From: Ignavibacteria bacterium
GTDB lineage: Bacteria > Bacteroidota > Ignavibacteria > Kapaibacteriales > UBA2268
Direction of reading: 5' to 3'
Length of the DNA stretch: 64,000 nt
Assembly: GCA_026417135.1 (NCBI GenBank)
Contig: JAOADV010000004.1
Coordinates: 64,814 to 128,813 of the forward strand
This document shows positions 48,150 through 57,234 of the stretch, piece after piece. Every line of letters starts with the position of its first letter. Within the stretch, counting starts at the first letter, position 1. Below the pieces are notes generated by a model. That model saw only the letters and a program-made list of their open reading frames with translations, was not told where the DNA came from and searched no databases. The position numbers were made by a program, and so were the translations under genes.

Positions 48150-48872
48150 TTATTCGATTTCAAAGGCTTTCTTCCGCTTTAGCTGTGCTTGCCGACGAGG
48201 CTTTAGTTCTTTTCTTTGTATCAATTTTTCTAATTGGAATCTAATATCGTTGAAGGTTTTATACGGAAAGTGGGGTATTTTCTTTTCATTACAATACCGA
48301 GCAAGAATTTTTTTTGCAAAGACAATATCTGAGTAGTCAGCCATACAAAAGTCCGAGTATCCATCGCCGATGTATACGAGAATTTCGTCGTTTGCTAAGT
48401 TGGAAAGGGCAATATTTCTTTTGCAAGAACCAACATTTTTACATTCGCAAGATTCGCTTGCAAAAGTGAAAATAGGAAGGTAAGTGCCATTTTCTTTGGT
48501 GATTGTGTTCGACCAAAATGGTATATCTTTTTTAATTATTTTATTTAGAACTGTCTTAATGTAAAAATCGAAGCCATCGCTAAGTATTTCGAATTTTATT
48601 TCCTTTTGAATACAAAATTCTATGAACTCGTTGAAATGTTGGTCGATTTCAACTGTTTCGGCAACGAAGTTGCAAATTTCATTTAAAGTAATGGTGGATG
48701 GAATCTCGTTGAATGCTAATTTCCAGAATTCTTTGATATGTAGCTGACCATTAGAAAGTTGTGAATAATACGGTTCAAGTGTGCCAAACTTTCTAAAAAT
48801 TTCTATTCCGACATCGAAATTTGTAATTGTTCCGTCGAAATCGGAAAAAATATGTGGCTTCCAAGCATCCAT
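48150..48872 (-). CDS. MtnX-like HAD-IB phosphatase
   Basis: HAD-superfamily phosphatase. The track starts at 48923, overlapping the upstream gene by 50 nt; the ATG at 48872, 1 nt after that stop, is preferred (240 residues). Motif I HIFSDFDGTITNFDVGIEIF near residue 7, motif II SDGFDFYIK near 95, a Cys-rich CECKNVGSCKR near 165, motif IV IGDGYSDFCMADYSDIVFAK near 190. The Cys cluster and DGTIT..DV are typical of the MtnX/PHOSPHO1-like subgroup (2,3-diketo-5-methylthiopentyl-1-phosphate phosphatase in the methionine-salvage pathway). Whether this one acts in salvage is unknown; no other mtn gene is in view. Confidence 0.8.
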   Translation of the reverse strand: MDAWKPHIFSDFDGTITNFDVGIEIFRKFGTLEPYYSQLSNGQLHIKEFWKLAFNEIPSTITLNEICNFVAETVEIDQHFNEFIEFCIQKEIKFEILSDGFDFYIKTVLNKIIKKDIPFWSNTITKENGTYLPIFTFASESCECKNVGSCKRNIALSNLANDEILVYIGDGYSDFCMADYSDIVFAKKILARYCNEKKIPHFPYKTFNDIRFQLEKLIQRKELKPRRQAQLKRKKAFEIE

Positions 48873-48873
48873 T

Positions 48874-49713
48874 TTAGTTGAGTTTTGCTTCGATTTTGCC
48901 TCGAACCCCACGAAAAGACACAAGTTCAGCAGTTACATAGCCAATAATTATCTTTGTAGCGACTTTTACTGGCATTTTAATCTTGTCGTCTGTTAGCCAG
49001 ATATAGATTGAACCTTCGCTTTTAAAAAGGCCCCCTTCGACCACTAAAGGTTCCACGACTATACAACGGAATTTGCCAGCATCGACGCTTACAGTTTGCT
49101 TACCAAGAATTTTCACTCCAAGGCGATATGTTGTATCTTTGAAAAAGTTATGAAGATAGAAGACCGTATCTTTTGGGAAAGTTTCTAAAGGTAAAGTTCG
49201 GGTATAGTAAAATGCAGAAATTACATCGTGAACATAAGGGGGGATTGAGTAACGCTTGCCTTCGGCATAAACAAAGTTATTCGTTTGGTCGAAGACTGCT
49301 TTAAAATCGCGCTTGTAATTTCCTTCGCGAATTCTCTGCTCGAATTCGAAAGGGAATATACCAGCAACATCGACGATACTTGAATACCAATTTTTAATTC
49401 TATACAACCATTCGAGCGATTTCAAGGAATTTACTTGGAATAAGATGTTGTAACATTCTCTTCCATTTCGATAAGTTGGTTTGGGTAAAACGTGGAGGAA
49501 ACCTTCGCCAGCGACAAGCGGTCCATATCGGACTTTGTAATCGAGCCTTTCTCCGTAACCAAATGCTTCGTTACGATGATAACGATAAGAATTTGTCGAA
49601 AATGTGATTGGATTTACAAAAAACGATAACAAGATGATGAAATTAAAGAGACAAATATTGCAATAGCTGATACTTTTTGAGCTAATCCCCTTTAATAACT
49701 TTTCTTTTAGCAA
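48874..49713 (-). CDS. DUF3108 domain-containing exported protein
   Basis: 279-residue protein with an N-terminal hydrophobic segment (about 20-38), probably a signal peptide. The DUF3108-type fold follows, an alternating beta-strand protein: AFGYGERLDYKVRYGPLVAGEG near 50, ECYNILFQVNS, DVISAFYYTRTLPLE near 165, and AGKFRCIVVEPLVVEGG near 220. Bacteroidetes members are exported and of unknown function. It is likely cotranscribed with the downstream HAD phosphatase gene. Confidence 0.75.
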   Translation of the reverse strand: MLKEKLLKGISSKSISYCNICLFNFIILLSFFVNPITFSTNSYRYHRNEAFGYGERLDYKVRYGPLVAGEGFLHVLPKPTYRNGRECYNILFQVNSLKSLEWLYRIKNWYSSIVDVAGIFPFEFEQRIREGNYKRDFKAVFDQTNNFVYAEGKRYSIPPYVHDVISAFYYTRTLPLETFPKDTVFYLHNFFKDTTYRLGVKILGKQTVSVDAGKFRCIVVEPLVVEGGLFKSEGSIYIWLTDDKIKMPVKVATKIIIGYVTAELVSFRGVRGKIEAKLN

Positions 49714-49895
49714 AGTATGTTTTTTACAAATTTTGAAACTTCTAAACCTAAAAAACGAAAGAATGATAAAACTGTTTTTTGATAATCAAATAAAACTACA
49801 TTCGTGTTCGAAATAAGATTTTGAAAATTTGAACAAGAAGGTCCAAAAGATTTCAGAACTTTTGTTTGTTTAAAGTTTGCTTTTGTTTTGGGAAT

Positions 49896-51377
49896 CTAAA
49901 ACGTAAATTGCTTCAACAAAGTTCCAGTAAAATCAAGAATGTATTGAGGGACAAAGCCAAGTAATAATGTTCCAATCAAACATAAGATTATTGTAACAAA
50001 AGAGAAACCAATGTTTGGAGAGAGCTCGACCTTTTCATCTTTAAAGTACATAGTAAGAATTAGCCCAATGTAGTAGTACATTGAGATAATAGAGGATACT
50101 ACGGCGATTATAGTTAACCATAGATATCCAGCTTTTATAGCTGAAAGAAATATGAAGTATTTAGCAAAAAAACCAGCGAATGGAGGTATCCCCGCGAGCG
50201 AAAGCATAAAAATAGACATTGTGGCGGCAATAAAAGGATGTTTCTTTGAATAACCTTGAAGGTCTTCGAAGTTGTTAAAATCGTTATCTTGCTTTTCGTT
50301 GATTGAAAGCACGACAAAAGCACCTAATTGCATTAAGAGGTAGGAAAGGGAGTAGAAAGCAATAGCATTCCAACCTTCTGGGTTGTTAGCAACTAAGCCC
50401 ATAAGAAGATAGCCAGCGTGTGCGACCGAGGAATAGGCTAACATCCTCTTTGCATTTCGTTGTACAATTGCAATAAAGTTGCCAACAAGCATAGTTGCCG
50501 CCGAAATAATTGCCAACACAAGTTGAATTTGTGATATATACTTTGGGAGATGGACAAACGGATTGTCTATGTGCAAAAAATTTTTTGTTACAAGAAAGAG
50601 TGCGAAAATAGCTGCGGATTTTCCAGCTGTGCTCATAAATCCAGCAACGGTAGTTGGTGCCCCAGAATAAACGTCCGGAGCCCATTGATGAAAAGGGAAA
50701 GCTGCAATTTTGAATGCAAGACCAATGTATAAAAGAGTAATTCCGACTATAAAGAAAGTTATTTGAGTTTCTCCATTTAATAAAGTTATTTCGATAGCCT
50801 CGAAATCAAGAGATTTCGAGGCTCCGTAAATTAAGGCCATTCCGTAGACAAGGAAACCAGTAGCAAATGCTCCAAGTAAAAAGTATTTTACAGCGGATTC
50901 TACGCTTTCAAGAGATAGCCGAAAGTATCCGGCAAGTACATAAAAGCTCAAAGACATTGTTTCGATTCCTAAAAACAGAACAACAAGATTGTTGGAGTGA
51001 GAGATTATGGTCATTCCAAAAGTGGCAAGTACAATTAATGTGTAATATTCATTCAACTCTTTGAATTTCGTTTTTATATATTCACGAGAAGCGAATAGGG
51101 TTAATAGGGCAGAAACTATAAACAAAATGTCGAAAAAGTAAACAAAGCCACTAAATGTAAGTGTTCCCTTTGTAATTAAAGCAGACTTGTCGAGCAGATG
51201 AGCATTGAAAGAGTATTGAATTGCAACAAAGCAAGAAACAAGGGATAATAACAAAATGAGAATGGTTAAGAAAAAATTAAAAGTTTTACTTTTAAACATA
51301 CCATCGAAAACTAAAAGTAAAACAGAGCCAATACTTAGCGTCAGAAGAGGTAAACACAAATATAGTTCCATCAACAT
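49896..51377 (-). CDS. nuoN: NADH-quinone oxidoreductase subunit N
   Basis: Antiporter-like membrane subunit of complex I, 493 residues and about 14 helices. Conserved lysine segments include ALAFKIAAFPFHQWAPDVYSGAPTTVAGFMSTAGKSAA near 220-255, and ARNAKRMLAYSSVAHAGYLLMG near 305-330. It is the last gene of the nuoLMN set, 8 nt after nuoM. Confidence 0.94.
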   Translation of the reverse strand: MLMELYLCLPLLTLSIGSVLLLVFDGMFKSKTFNFFLTILILLLSLVSCFVAIQYSFNAHLLDKSALITKGTLTFSGFVYFFDILFIVSALLTLFASREYIKTKFKELNEYYTLIVLATFGMTIISHSNNLVVLFLGIETMSLSFYVLAGYFRLSLESVESAVKYFLLGAFATGFLVYGMALIYGASKSLDFEAIEITLLNGETQITFFIVGITLLYIGLAFKIAAFPFHQWAPDVYSGAPTTVAGFMSTAGKSAAIFALFLVTKNFLHIDNPFVHLPKYISQIQLVLAIISAATMLVGNFIAIVQRNAKRMLAYSSVAHAGYLLMGLVANNPEGWNAIAFYSLSYLLMQLGAFVVLSINEKQDNDFNNFEDLQGYSKKHPFIAATMSIFMLSLAGIPPFAGFFAKYFIFLSAIKAGYLWLTIIAVVSSIISMYYYIGLILTMYFKDEKVELSPNIGFSFVTIILCLIGTLLLGFVPQYILDFTGTLLKQFTF

Positions 51378-51385
51378 TTTTACCC

Positions 51386-52966
51386 TTACTTTGTGAAACT
51401 ATTAGTAACTGAAATATCTTTAAAATACGGAGATGGGTTCGGTTTTGCGATTTTAAGCTCGTAGGTTTTGTTGATAATCGACTTGACTGTTTTCTCAGAA
51501 TAATTTAAGAAGAATTTTGGATAAACACCTATCCAAACGATAAAAATCACGATTGGAACTAAGTAACTCCATTCCCGGAAATTAATATCTTTTAAATTTT
51601 TGTTTACTGGATTGGTTATTGGCCCGAAGACAACTTTCTGGAACATAGTAAGCAGGTAAACAGCAGCGAAGATTACTCCCGTTGCGGCGAATATAGTATA
51701 AAGCCAAGAATTTAGTATTGGGGATTTGAAAGCACCAAGCAAAGTAAGAAACTCTCCGACGAATCCGTTAAGACCCGGCAGACCAACACTTGCAAGCATT
51801 GCAAGAGCAAAGAAAACGCTAAATGCTGGCATAGGTCGGGCAATACCGCCATACTCAGCCATCTCTCTTGTATGTCGTCTTTCGTAGAGTATTCCTACAG
51901 CAAGGAAAAGCATCCCAGTCGAAAGGCCGTGGTTAACCATCTGTATTATTGCGCCTTGCATACCTTCGACGGTCATCGAGAAAATCCCAAGCACAACAAA
52001 GCCGAGATGGCTGACCGAAGAAAATGCGACTAAACGCTTTACGTCGGTTTGAACTGCTGAAACAAGAGCTCCATAAATTATTCCAATGACAGCAAGTATG
52101 GAAAAGAAAGGTGCGTAAAATATCGCGGAGTTTGTAAAAAGTTCAACGTTAAATCTAATTAATCCATAAGTTCCCAATTTTAAAAGAATTCCCGCAAGAA
52201 TTACCGAGCCCGGAGTTGGTGCTTCGGTGTGAGCGTCGGGCAACCAGGTATGGAGCGGGAACAAAGGTACTTTTATGCAAAAAGAAAGGGCAAAAGCAAG
52301 AAATAGCCATTTTTCAACAGTAAAAGGAATTGAATTTACAGCAAGAACTTCTCTGATGAGGATAAGATTTGAAGTGAAACCGTATGGAGTTTGCAAAATA
52401 TTGCTTCCTACATATATCCCAAGCCAGATAATTGCAACAAGCATAAATAATGAGCCAACAACCGTGTATATGAAAAATTTTACCGCAGCGTATATTCTAT
52501 TCTTACTACCCCAAAGCCCAATAATAAAATACATTGGAATTAATACAAGTTCCCAAAAAATGTAGAAAAGGAATGTATCCAATGCAACAAACACTCCAGT
52601 CATAGCAAATTGTAGTAGCAAAATAAGTGAATAATATTCCTTTTGCCGAGTTTCAATCGATGAGAAAGAGGATAGTATAGTTATTGGGCTTATGAAGGTT
52701 GTCAACATAACTAAAAGGATGCTTACTCCATCGATTCCTACTCTGAAACCAGCATCAAGTATCGGTATCCAGATTTGTTCAATTTTAAATTGGAAGTTTG
52801 GATTGTTGAAATCGAACTTTAAAAAAAGGAAAATGGAAACGACGAAAGTTCCAATCGAAAATAACAGAGAGAAAAATTTCAAATAGCTTACTTTTTCTCG
52901 GTTAATGAAAAGTAGGAAAATAAAGCCCAAAAGAGGTAAAAATAAAGTCGATAGCAAAAGTTCCAT
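51386..52966 (-). CDS. nuoM: NADH-quinone oxidoreductase subunit M
   Basis: Antiporter-like complex I subunit, 526 residues with about 14 helices. Landmarks: ELVLIPMYFIIGLWG near 140 (conserved Glu), LSFCIKVPLFPLHTWLPDAHTEAPTPGSVILAGILLKLG near 230-268, VQTDVKRLVAFSSVSHLGFVVLG near 305-328. Lies 25 nt after nuoL and 8 nt before nuoN. Confidence 0.95.
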   Translation of the reverse strand: MELLLSTLFLPLLGFIFLLFINREKVSYLKFFSLLFSIGTFVVSIFLFLKFDFNNPNFQFKIEQIWIPILDAGFRVGIDGVSILLVMLTTFISPITILSSFSSIETRQKEYYSLILLLQFAMTGVFVALDTFLFYIFWELVLIPMYFIIGLWGSKNRIYAAVKFFIYTVVGSLFMLVAIIWLGIYVGSNILQTPYGFTSNLILIREVLAVNSIPFTVEKWLFLAFALSFCIKVPLFPLHTWLPDAHTEAPTPGSVILAGILLKLGTYGLIRFNVELFTNSAIFYAPFFSILAVIGIIYGALVSAVQTDVKRLVAFSSVSHLGFVVLGIFSMTVEGMQGAIIQMVNHGLSTGMLFLAVGILYERRHTREMAEYGGIARPMPAFSVFFALAMLASVGLPGLNGFVGEFLTLLGAFKSPILNSWLYTIFAATGVIFAAVYLLTMFQKVVFGPITNPVNKNLKDINFREWSYLVPIVIFIVWIGVYPKFFLNYSEKTVKSIINKTYELKIAKPNPSPYFKDISVTNSFTK

Positions 52967-52991
52967 TGGACATTTTATTTAGTTCAACACA

Positions 52992-54980
52992 TCAAACGAT
53001 TAAAAGCATCCAAAGAATTATGATAATAACTCCGAGGAACATAAATGTTGCATAGTTTTGGACGAAACCAGATTGCATTCGTTTTAAGATGTCACTTATT
53101 GCCACAGTGACCTTACCAGCTCCGTTTACAAAGCCGTCGATAATCTTATCGTCGAAAAATTTCCAGAGAAAATTTTTGGAAGTTGATATAATTGGGTCTG
53201 CAATTGCAAAAAAGTAGAATTCATCTACATAGTATTTATTATAAAGTGTTTTGTAAAATAGATTAAATTTTGTTGAAAGTTTTCTCGGGATTGCCAATGT
53301 TTCATCCGAGTAAAATTTATTTGCCAATATTATACCAAGTAGAGCGATAAGGATCGAAAAACCCATTAGAATGTATTCTCCGATTGCTAAATGTGGGATA
53401 TGGTGTGCTTTGATAGTACCAGTTGAAGCAAGAATTTTGGTTGCATCGGTAAATACTGGATAAAGCCAGGTTTCTATAAGATTTGGATGTTCACTGAACC
53501 AAAAGCCAAGAATGTAAGGAATACCTAAAAAACCTCCAAATATTGACAGGAAAGCAAGAATTTGCAAAGGAACTGTCATAACTTTTGGTGCTTCGTGGGG
53601 ATGAATATGATAAGAATCGAATCGTTCCTTCCCTAAGAATACAAGGTTGAGAAGTCGAAACATATAAAAAGCAGTAAAAAGAGATGAAACGACTAAAATT
53701 AACCAAAGCAGGATATTTCCACTATCGAAGACTTTCCAAAGAATTTCATCTTTGGAGAAGAATCCACTGAAAAAAGGAATTCCAGATATTGCTATTGTTG
53801 CAACAAGAAATGTTGAATATGTTTTAGGCATATACTTTCGTAAACCACCCATATTTTTGATGTTCTGCTCTTCGTGCATTCCGTGAATTACTGCCCCAGC
53901 ACCTAAAAACAAAAGCCCTTTGAAGAAAGCGTGTGTCATTACGTGAAAAACGCCAGCGACAAATGCTCCAACTCCAAGAGCTGAGAACATAAAGCCAAGT
54001 TGGCTTACAGTTGAATATGCGAGAACTTTTTTAATGTCGTTTTGAACCAAACCTATCGAAGCTGCATAGAAAGCAGTGAAAGTACCGACAATTGCAATTA
54101 TCATAAGAGTTGAAGGAGCAAGGGAAAACAAAGTGGCATTTCGCGCAACAAGAAATATGCCCGAAGTAACCATTGTCGCAGCGTGGATGAGTGCACTGAC
54201 TGGGGTCGGACCAGCCATAGCGTCTGGAAGCCAAACTGCAAGAGGTATTTGCGCCGATTTTCCAGTACAAGCTAAGAAAAGTAACAATGTCGTAGTAGTT
54301 ATTAGGGCGGTATTGTAAAATCCATCGAATGAAAGGGTAAATATCTTATTAAGTTCCAAATAATCAAGTGTTTGAAAATTAAGAAAGAGAATAAACATAG
54401 CAATAAGGAAACCAAAATCGCCAATTCTATTTACGATGAAGGCTTTATTACCAGCGTCCCCAGTCCATTCGATTTTAGTTCCTTCGAATTTTCTGTCGTA
54501 CCAAAAACCAATTAGTAAGTATGAACATAGCCCTACACCTTCCCATCCAAGAAACGTAAGTAAAAAGCTATTAGCAAGAACAAGGTTCAGCATCATAAAA
54601 ATAAAGAGATTTAGATATGCAAAAAAGCGGTAAAAACCTCGGTCGCCGTGCATATATCCGATAGAATATACGTGAATTAAAAAGCCAACCCCAGTAACAA
54701 TAAGTGAAAAAAGGATGGAAAGTTGGTCAACTAAATACGCTATGTTGACCGATAAATCACCAGTTACAATCCAAGGGTAGATAACTACAACTTTTGGTTC
54801 AGAATACCCTTTGGAAATCCATTCAAATAATATTAGAGAAGATAAAAGAAAAGAAAGAAAAATAGTTCCACTGCCAATGGTTCCTATAATCGCTTCTTTT
54901 TTTAAAAATTTTCCAAAGATACCAAGAATCAGAAAGCCAGCAAGAGGAAATAAAGGGACAAGATATACCCAGGATGTCAT
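52992..54980 (-). CDS. nuoL: NADH-quinone oxidoreductase subunit L
   Basis: Largest antiporter-like membrane subunit of complex I, 662 residues. Seen: FLGWEGVGLCSYLLIGFW near 145, CTGKSAQIPLAVWLPDAMAGPTPVSALIHAATMV near 240-275, and GLVQNDIKKVLAYSTVSQLGFMFSALG near 310-335. A C-terminal lateral helix region ends with a final membrane segment. First gene of nuoL-M-N; nuoA-K are not in the window, and the gene upstream runs the other way, so the complex I genes are split. Confidence 0.95.
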   Translation of the reverse strand: MTSWVYLVPLFPLAGFLILGIFGKFLKKEAIIGTIGSGTIFLSFLLSSLILFEWISKGYSEPKVVVIYPWIVTGDLSVNIAYLVDQLSILFSLIVTGVGFLIHVYSIGYMHGDRGFYRFFAYLNLFIFMMLNLVLANSFLLTFLGWEGVGLCSYLLIGFWYDRKFEGTKIEWTGDAGNKAFIVNRIGDFGFLIAMFILFLNFQTLDYLELNKIFTLSFDGFYNTALITTTTLLLFLACTGKSAQIPLAVWLPDAMAGPTPVSALIHAATMVTSGIFLVARNATLFSLAPSTLMIIAIVGTFTAFYAASIGLVQNDIKKVLAYSTVSQLGFMFSALGVGAFVAGVFHVMTHAFFKGLLFLGAGAVIHGMHEEQNIKNMGGLRKYMPKTYSTFLVATIAISGIPFFSGFFSKDEILWKVFDSGNILLWLILVVSSLFTAFYMFRLLNLVFLGKERFDSYHIHPHEAPKVMTVPLQILAFLSIFGGFLGIPYILGFWFSEHPNLIETWLYPVFTDATKILASTGTIKAHHIPHLAIGEYILMGFSILIALLGIILANKFYSDETLAIPRKLSTKFNLFYKTLYNKYYVDEFYFFAIADPIISTSKNFLWKFFDDKIIDGFVNGAGKVTVAISDILKRMQSGFVQNYATFMFLGVIIIILWMLLIV

Positions 54981-55096
54981 AATTAAAACCGCAATTTAAG
55001 TTTTAAACTAAAAATAAATTATAAAATTAAGAATACATTGAGACTTAACAAAATTTTTCGCAATCGTTACTTCTTTTTATTTTTTTCTTTTTTTCT

Positions 55097-55104
55097 TAAT
55101 TTTG
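55097..55104 (+). promoter_or_regulatory. TAnnTTTG promoter-like box before the small ORF/bL31/bS18 operon
   Basis: TAATTTTG lies 23 nt before the ATG at 55128, in very T-rich DNA. Candidate only. Confidence 0.35.
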
Positions 55105-55127
55105 TAATCTAATTTTTTGGAAAAAAT

Positions 55128-55304
55128 ATGGGAAAGCAACGCACTTTTGCCGATAAGATGAAAAAAACAGCCAAAGTTCAAACTGGCTATAATGTTAAAG
55201 TTATAAAAGGTTATGTAAACGAGTCTGGAAATTTGCGTTTCTTAACTCGATTTGTCAAAGTTAATGATTTGAATGAGTTGACAAACATTGATATTAATAA
55301 GTAA
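55128..55304 (+). CDS. Small conserved-looking ORF (58 aa) upstream of bL31, missed by the ORF track
   Basis: ATG at 55128 opens a 58-codon ORF ending at TAA 55302-55304, below the track's length limit. The product starts MGKQRTFADKMKKTAKV and is basic with a beta-rich middle (GYNVKVIKGYVNESGN, LRFLTRFVKV). It is 9 nt upstream of bL31 and in the same direction, so cotranscribed with ribosomal-protein genes. No known ribosomal-protein family recognised. A ribosome-associated or ribosomal-biogenesis role is an inference from position and charge. Confidence 0.65.
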   Translation: MGKQRTFADKMKKTAKVQTGYNVKVIKGYVNESGNLRFLTRFVKVNDLNELTNIDINK

Positions 55305-55313
55305 ATTATAGAT

Positions 55314-55550
55314 ATGAAGAAGGGAATTCATCCATATTACCACACAATAACAGTCGTGATGACAGACGGAACGACTTTTAAAACTCGCTCTTGTTACAAA
55401 GGCGACCGACTTGTCCTTGAAATCGACTCCAAGTCCCATCCATTCTACACAGGGAAACAAGTGCTTGTTGATACCGCTGGTCGAGTCGACAGATTCCAGA
55501 AACGGCTCGAACGAACGAAGCAACTTCAAGAACAAAGGAGGAAACAATGA
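55314..55550 (+). CDS. rpmE: 50S ribosomal protein bL31 (zinc-free type)
   Basis: 78-residue bL31. Seen: [21 protein letters not shown] and the family block [23 protein letters not shown]. The zinc ribbon Cys residues of the C+ type are missing (DSKSHPF where CSKCHPF would be), leaving one Cys (RSCYKG), so it should not bind zinc. Overlaps bS18 by 4 nt (ATGA). Confidence 0.92.
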   Translation: MKKGIHPYYHTITVVMTDGTTFKTRSCYKGDRLVLEIDSKSHPFYTGKQVLVDTAGRVDRFQKRLERTKQLQEQRRKQ

Positions 55551-55810
55551 ATGCCATTCACGCAGTTTTAAGCCCCTCGACACAAAAGAATAAAAAGCTT
55601 GTTAAGAAAAAAGCGAATCCGTATAAAAATGTCGAAGTTTTCGATTATCTTGATTTTAAGTTCCTCGAAAAATTTATCAACGACCAGGGCAAAATTTTGC
55701 CACGAAGACTTACAGGAGTTACCCCGAAGCAACAGCGGCAGATTGCTAAAGCGGTTAAATATGCAAGACACTTAGCTCTTTTACCCTTTGTTTCGCAAGA
55801 TATTGGGTAA
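55547..55810 (+). CDS. rpsR: 30S ribosomal protein bS18
   Basis: 87 residues, with the family segments [26 protein letters not shown] near 35-58 and [23 protein letters not shown] near 60-82. The N-terminal extension is longer than in E. coli. It overlaps rpmE by 4 nt. In many bacteria rpsR sits with rpsF, ssb and rplI; here it follows bL31 instead. Confidence 0.93.
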   Translation: MNAIHAVLSPSTQKNKKLVKKKANPYKNVEVFDYLDFKFLEKFINDQGKILPRRLTGVTPKQQRQIAKAVKYARHLALLPFVSQDIG

Positions 55811-56001
55811 AATCAAGGTTTGGTATTATCATTAACTTCCTTAATAAACTTAGCGTAATATCTTTCTAAATTTGCTTCGTTTTAGCGTTGTTTTCTCATA
55901 GTTCAAGTATTAAAACCCAAGAATTTTTTAACTAAATTTTTCAATTTTATTAGAAAATTTATTTCATCTAATTTTTGTGAAAATTGCGTAAATTCTAATC
56001 A

Positions 56002-56478
56002 ATGAAAATTCTTTTTACTCAATTGTTGTTTTTCTTGTTATTATATTCAAATATTTTCGGTTCGGACTTTAAAAGAAATGTACTATATTTTCAACTTTTC
56101 GGAGAGGGCATTGGAGTTTCGTTAAATGGTGAAACGAGACTTCATTCGAACGCAGTCTTGAGAATTGGACTATCGTGGTTCGTTGTTGCATCAGGAATTC
56201 CCGTATCTTTAAGTTATATTTCTGGGGTGAATTCATCGCATCATTTGGAATTGGGTTTAGGCTTTAATTTTGCAGATGTTTCTGCTGTAAAAAGGCTTTT
56301 AGACCCAGAAAATACGCTCGATATACCAAATCAAATTGTTATTCCTTTTGGTATTGTAGGTTACAGATTACAACCAAAAAACGGAGGTTTTGTTTTCCGT
56401 GCAAGTTTTACTCCTTTAATTATTGATTGGAGAAAATTCTTCCCCTATGCTGGGCTTTCCTTTGGTTATTGCTTTTGA
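56002..56478 (+). CDS. Small outer-membrane-like exported protein
   Basis: 158 residues with signal peptide (about 1-20, YSNIFGSDF). Six or more amphipathic strands follow, including IVIPFGIVGYRLQPKNGGFVFRASFTPLI and a C-terminal FFPYAGLSFGYCF ending in aromatic Phe. This resembles a family of short Bacteroidetes outer-membrane barrel proteins of unknown function. No operon partner. Confidence 0.5.
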   Translation: MKILFTQLLFFLLLYSNIFGSDFKRNVLYFQLFGEGIGVSLNGETRLHSNAVLRIGLSWFVVASGIPVSLSYISGVNSSHHLELGLGFNFADVSAVKRLLDPENTLDIPNQIVIPFGIVGYRLQPKNGGFVFRASFTPLIIDWRKFFPYAGLSFGYCF

Positions 56479-56547
56479 GCATAGTTTTAAACACCTTCAG
56501 ATGAAATTTAAGTAGAAATTTAATTATATCCTTCCTTTTAATCTTCA

Positions 56548-56610
56548 TTCCAAAATAATCTGATAAATCTAATTTACCTTTTGAGATTATTTAATAATCT
56601 TTGGTTGGAA
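56548..56610 (+). other. Imperfect stem-loop in the intergenic region before the HMA gene
   Basis: AATAATCT (56554-56561) pairs with AGATTATT (56584-56591). An outer TTCCAA (56548-56553) pairs with TTGGAA (56605-56610) across a bulge, and TTTTATAG follows. It could end the upstream gene's transcript or be chance in AT-rich DNA. Confidence 0.25.
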
Positions 56611-56699
56611 TTTTATAGTATATGTGTATTTGGGATGCCAAAATATTTATCAATTAATATTGCAAAGAAAAATAATTACCTCGTTATTAAAAAAAATTT

Positions 56700-56725
56700 T
56701 AATTTTGAATTTTGTAATATGTTTG
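56700..56725 (+). promoter_or_regulatory. Two overlapping TAnnTTTG promoter-like boxes upstream of the HMA gene
   Basis: TAATTTTG at 56700-56707 and TATGTTTG at 56718-56725, the latter 23 nt before the ATG at 56749. The TTTG part of the first box is only about 14 nt upstream of the second box, so it is an unlikely -33. Confidence 0.35.
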
Positions 56726-56748
56726 TTTAATTTTTAGGATTAACTAAT

Positions 56749-57144
56749 ATGAAAAAAGTCCTTTGTATTGCAATTTTAATCTCGTTTATAGTCCCCTTTA
56801 CTTTGATTTCTTCTACGGATGAAGTAAAGCTTTTAACTAATGCTCATTGCGGAGGATGTAAAGCTAAAATCGAGAAAGCTTTGAAAAAAGTAGATGGGGT
56901 TGAAAATGCTGAGCTGGATTTGGAAACGAAAATTGTTGTTGTGAAGTATAGTAATCAAAAAACTGACCCCGAGACCTTGGTTTCTGCTATTAAGAAAGCT
57001 GGTTACGATGCTGCAATTTACACCGAAGGTGCAGAAATTAAATTAGAAGAACATAAGGACAAACATTGCAAGAGCAAGAAAGAGAAACCTTGCAAAGATA
57101 AAAATGATGATTGCAAGAAAAAGGAATCGACCCCTAAGAATTAA
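56749..57144 (+). CDS. Periplasmic heavy-metal-associated (HMA) domain protein with Cys/Lys tail
   Basis: 131 residues. Signal peptide (about 1-23); HMA ferredoxin-like domain at about 25-90. Its metal-binding loop reads LLTNAHCGGCKAKIEKAL (CxxC as C-G-G-C), followed by VDGVENAELDLETKIVVVKY and SAIKKAGYDAAIY. The C-terminal 40 residues are Lys-rich with four further Cys (KHCKSKKEKPCKDKNDDCKK). It would bind a soft metal such as copper in the periplasm. In related bacteria such proteins cluster with HYC_CC_PP-like genes and TonB receptors; here those are 35 kb away. Confidence 0.78.
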   Translation: MKKVLCIAILISFIVPFTLISSTDEVKLLTNAHCGGCKAKIEKALKKVDGVENAELDLETKIVVVKYSNQKTDPETLVSAIKKAGYDAAIYTEGAEIKLEEHKDKHCKSKKEKPCKDKNDDCKKKESTPKN

Positions 57145-57234
57145 TCGTTAATTATACAAATTGATTCTTTTCGTTTTCATTTAGACCGTTGGGTTTCTCG
57201 ACCTTAACTTTGTAGCTCTTGAAATATCGAATTA

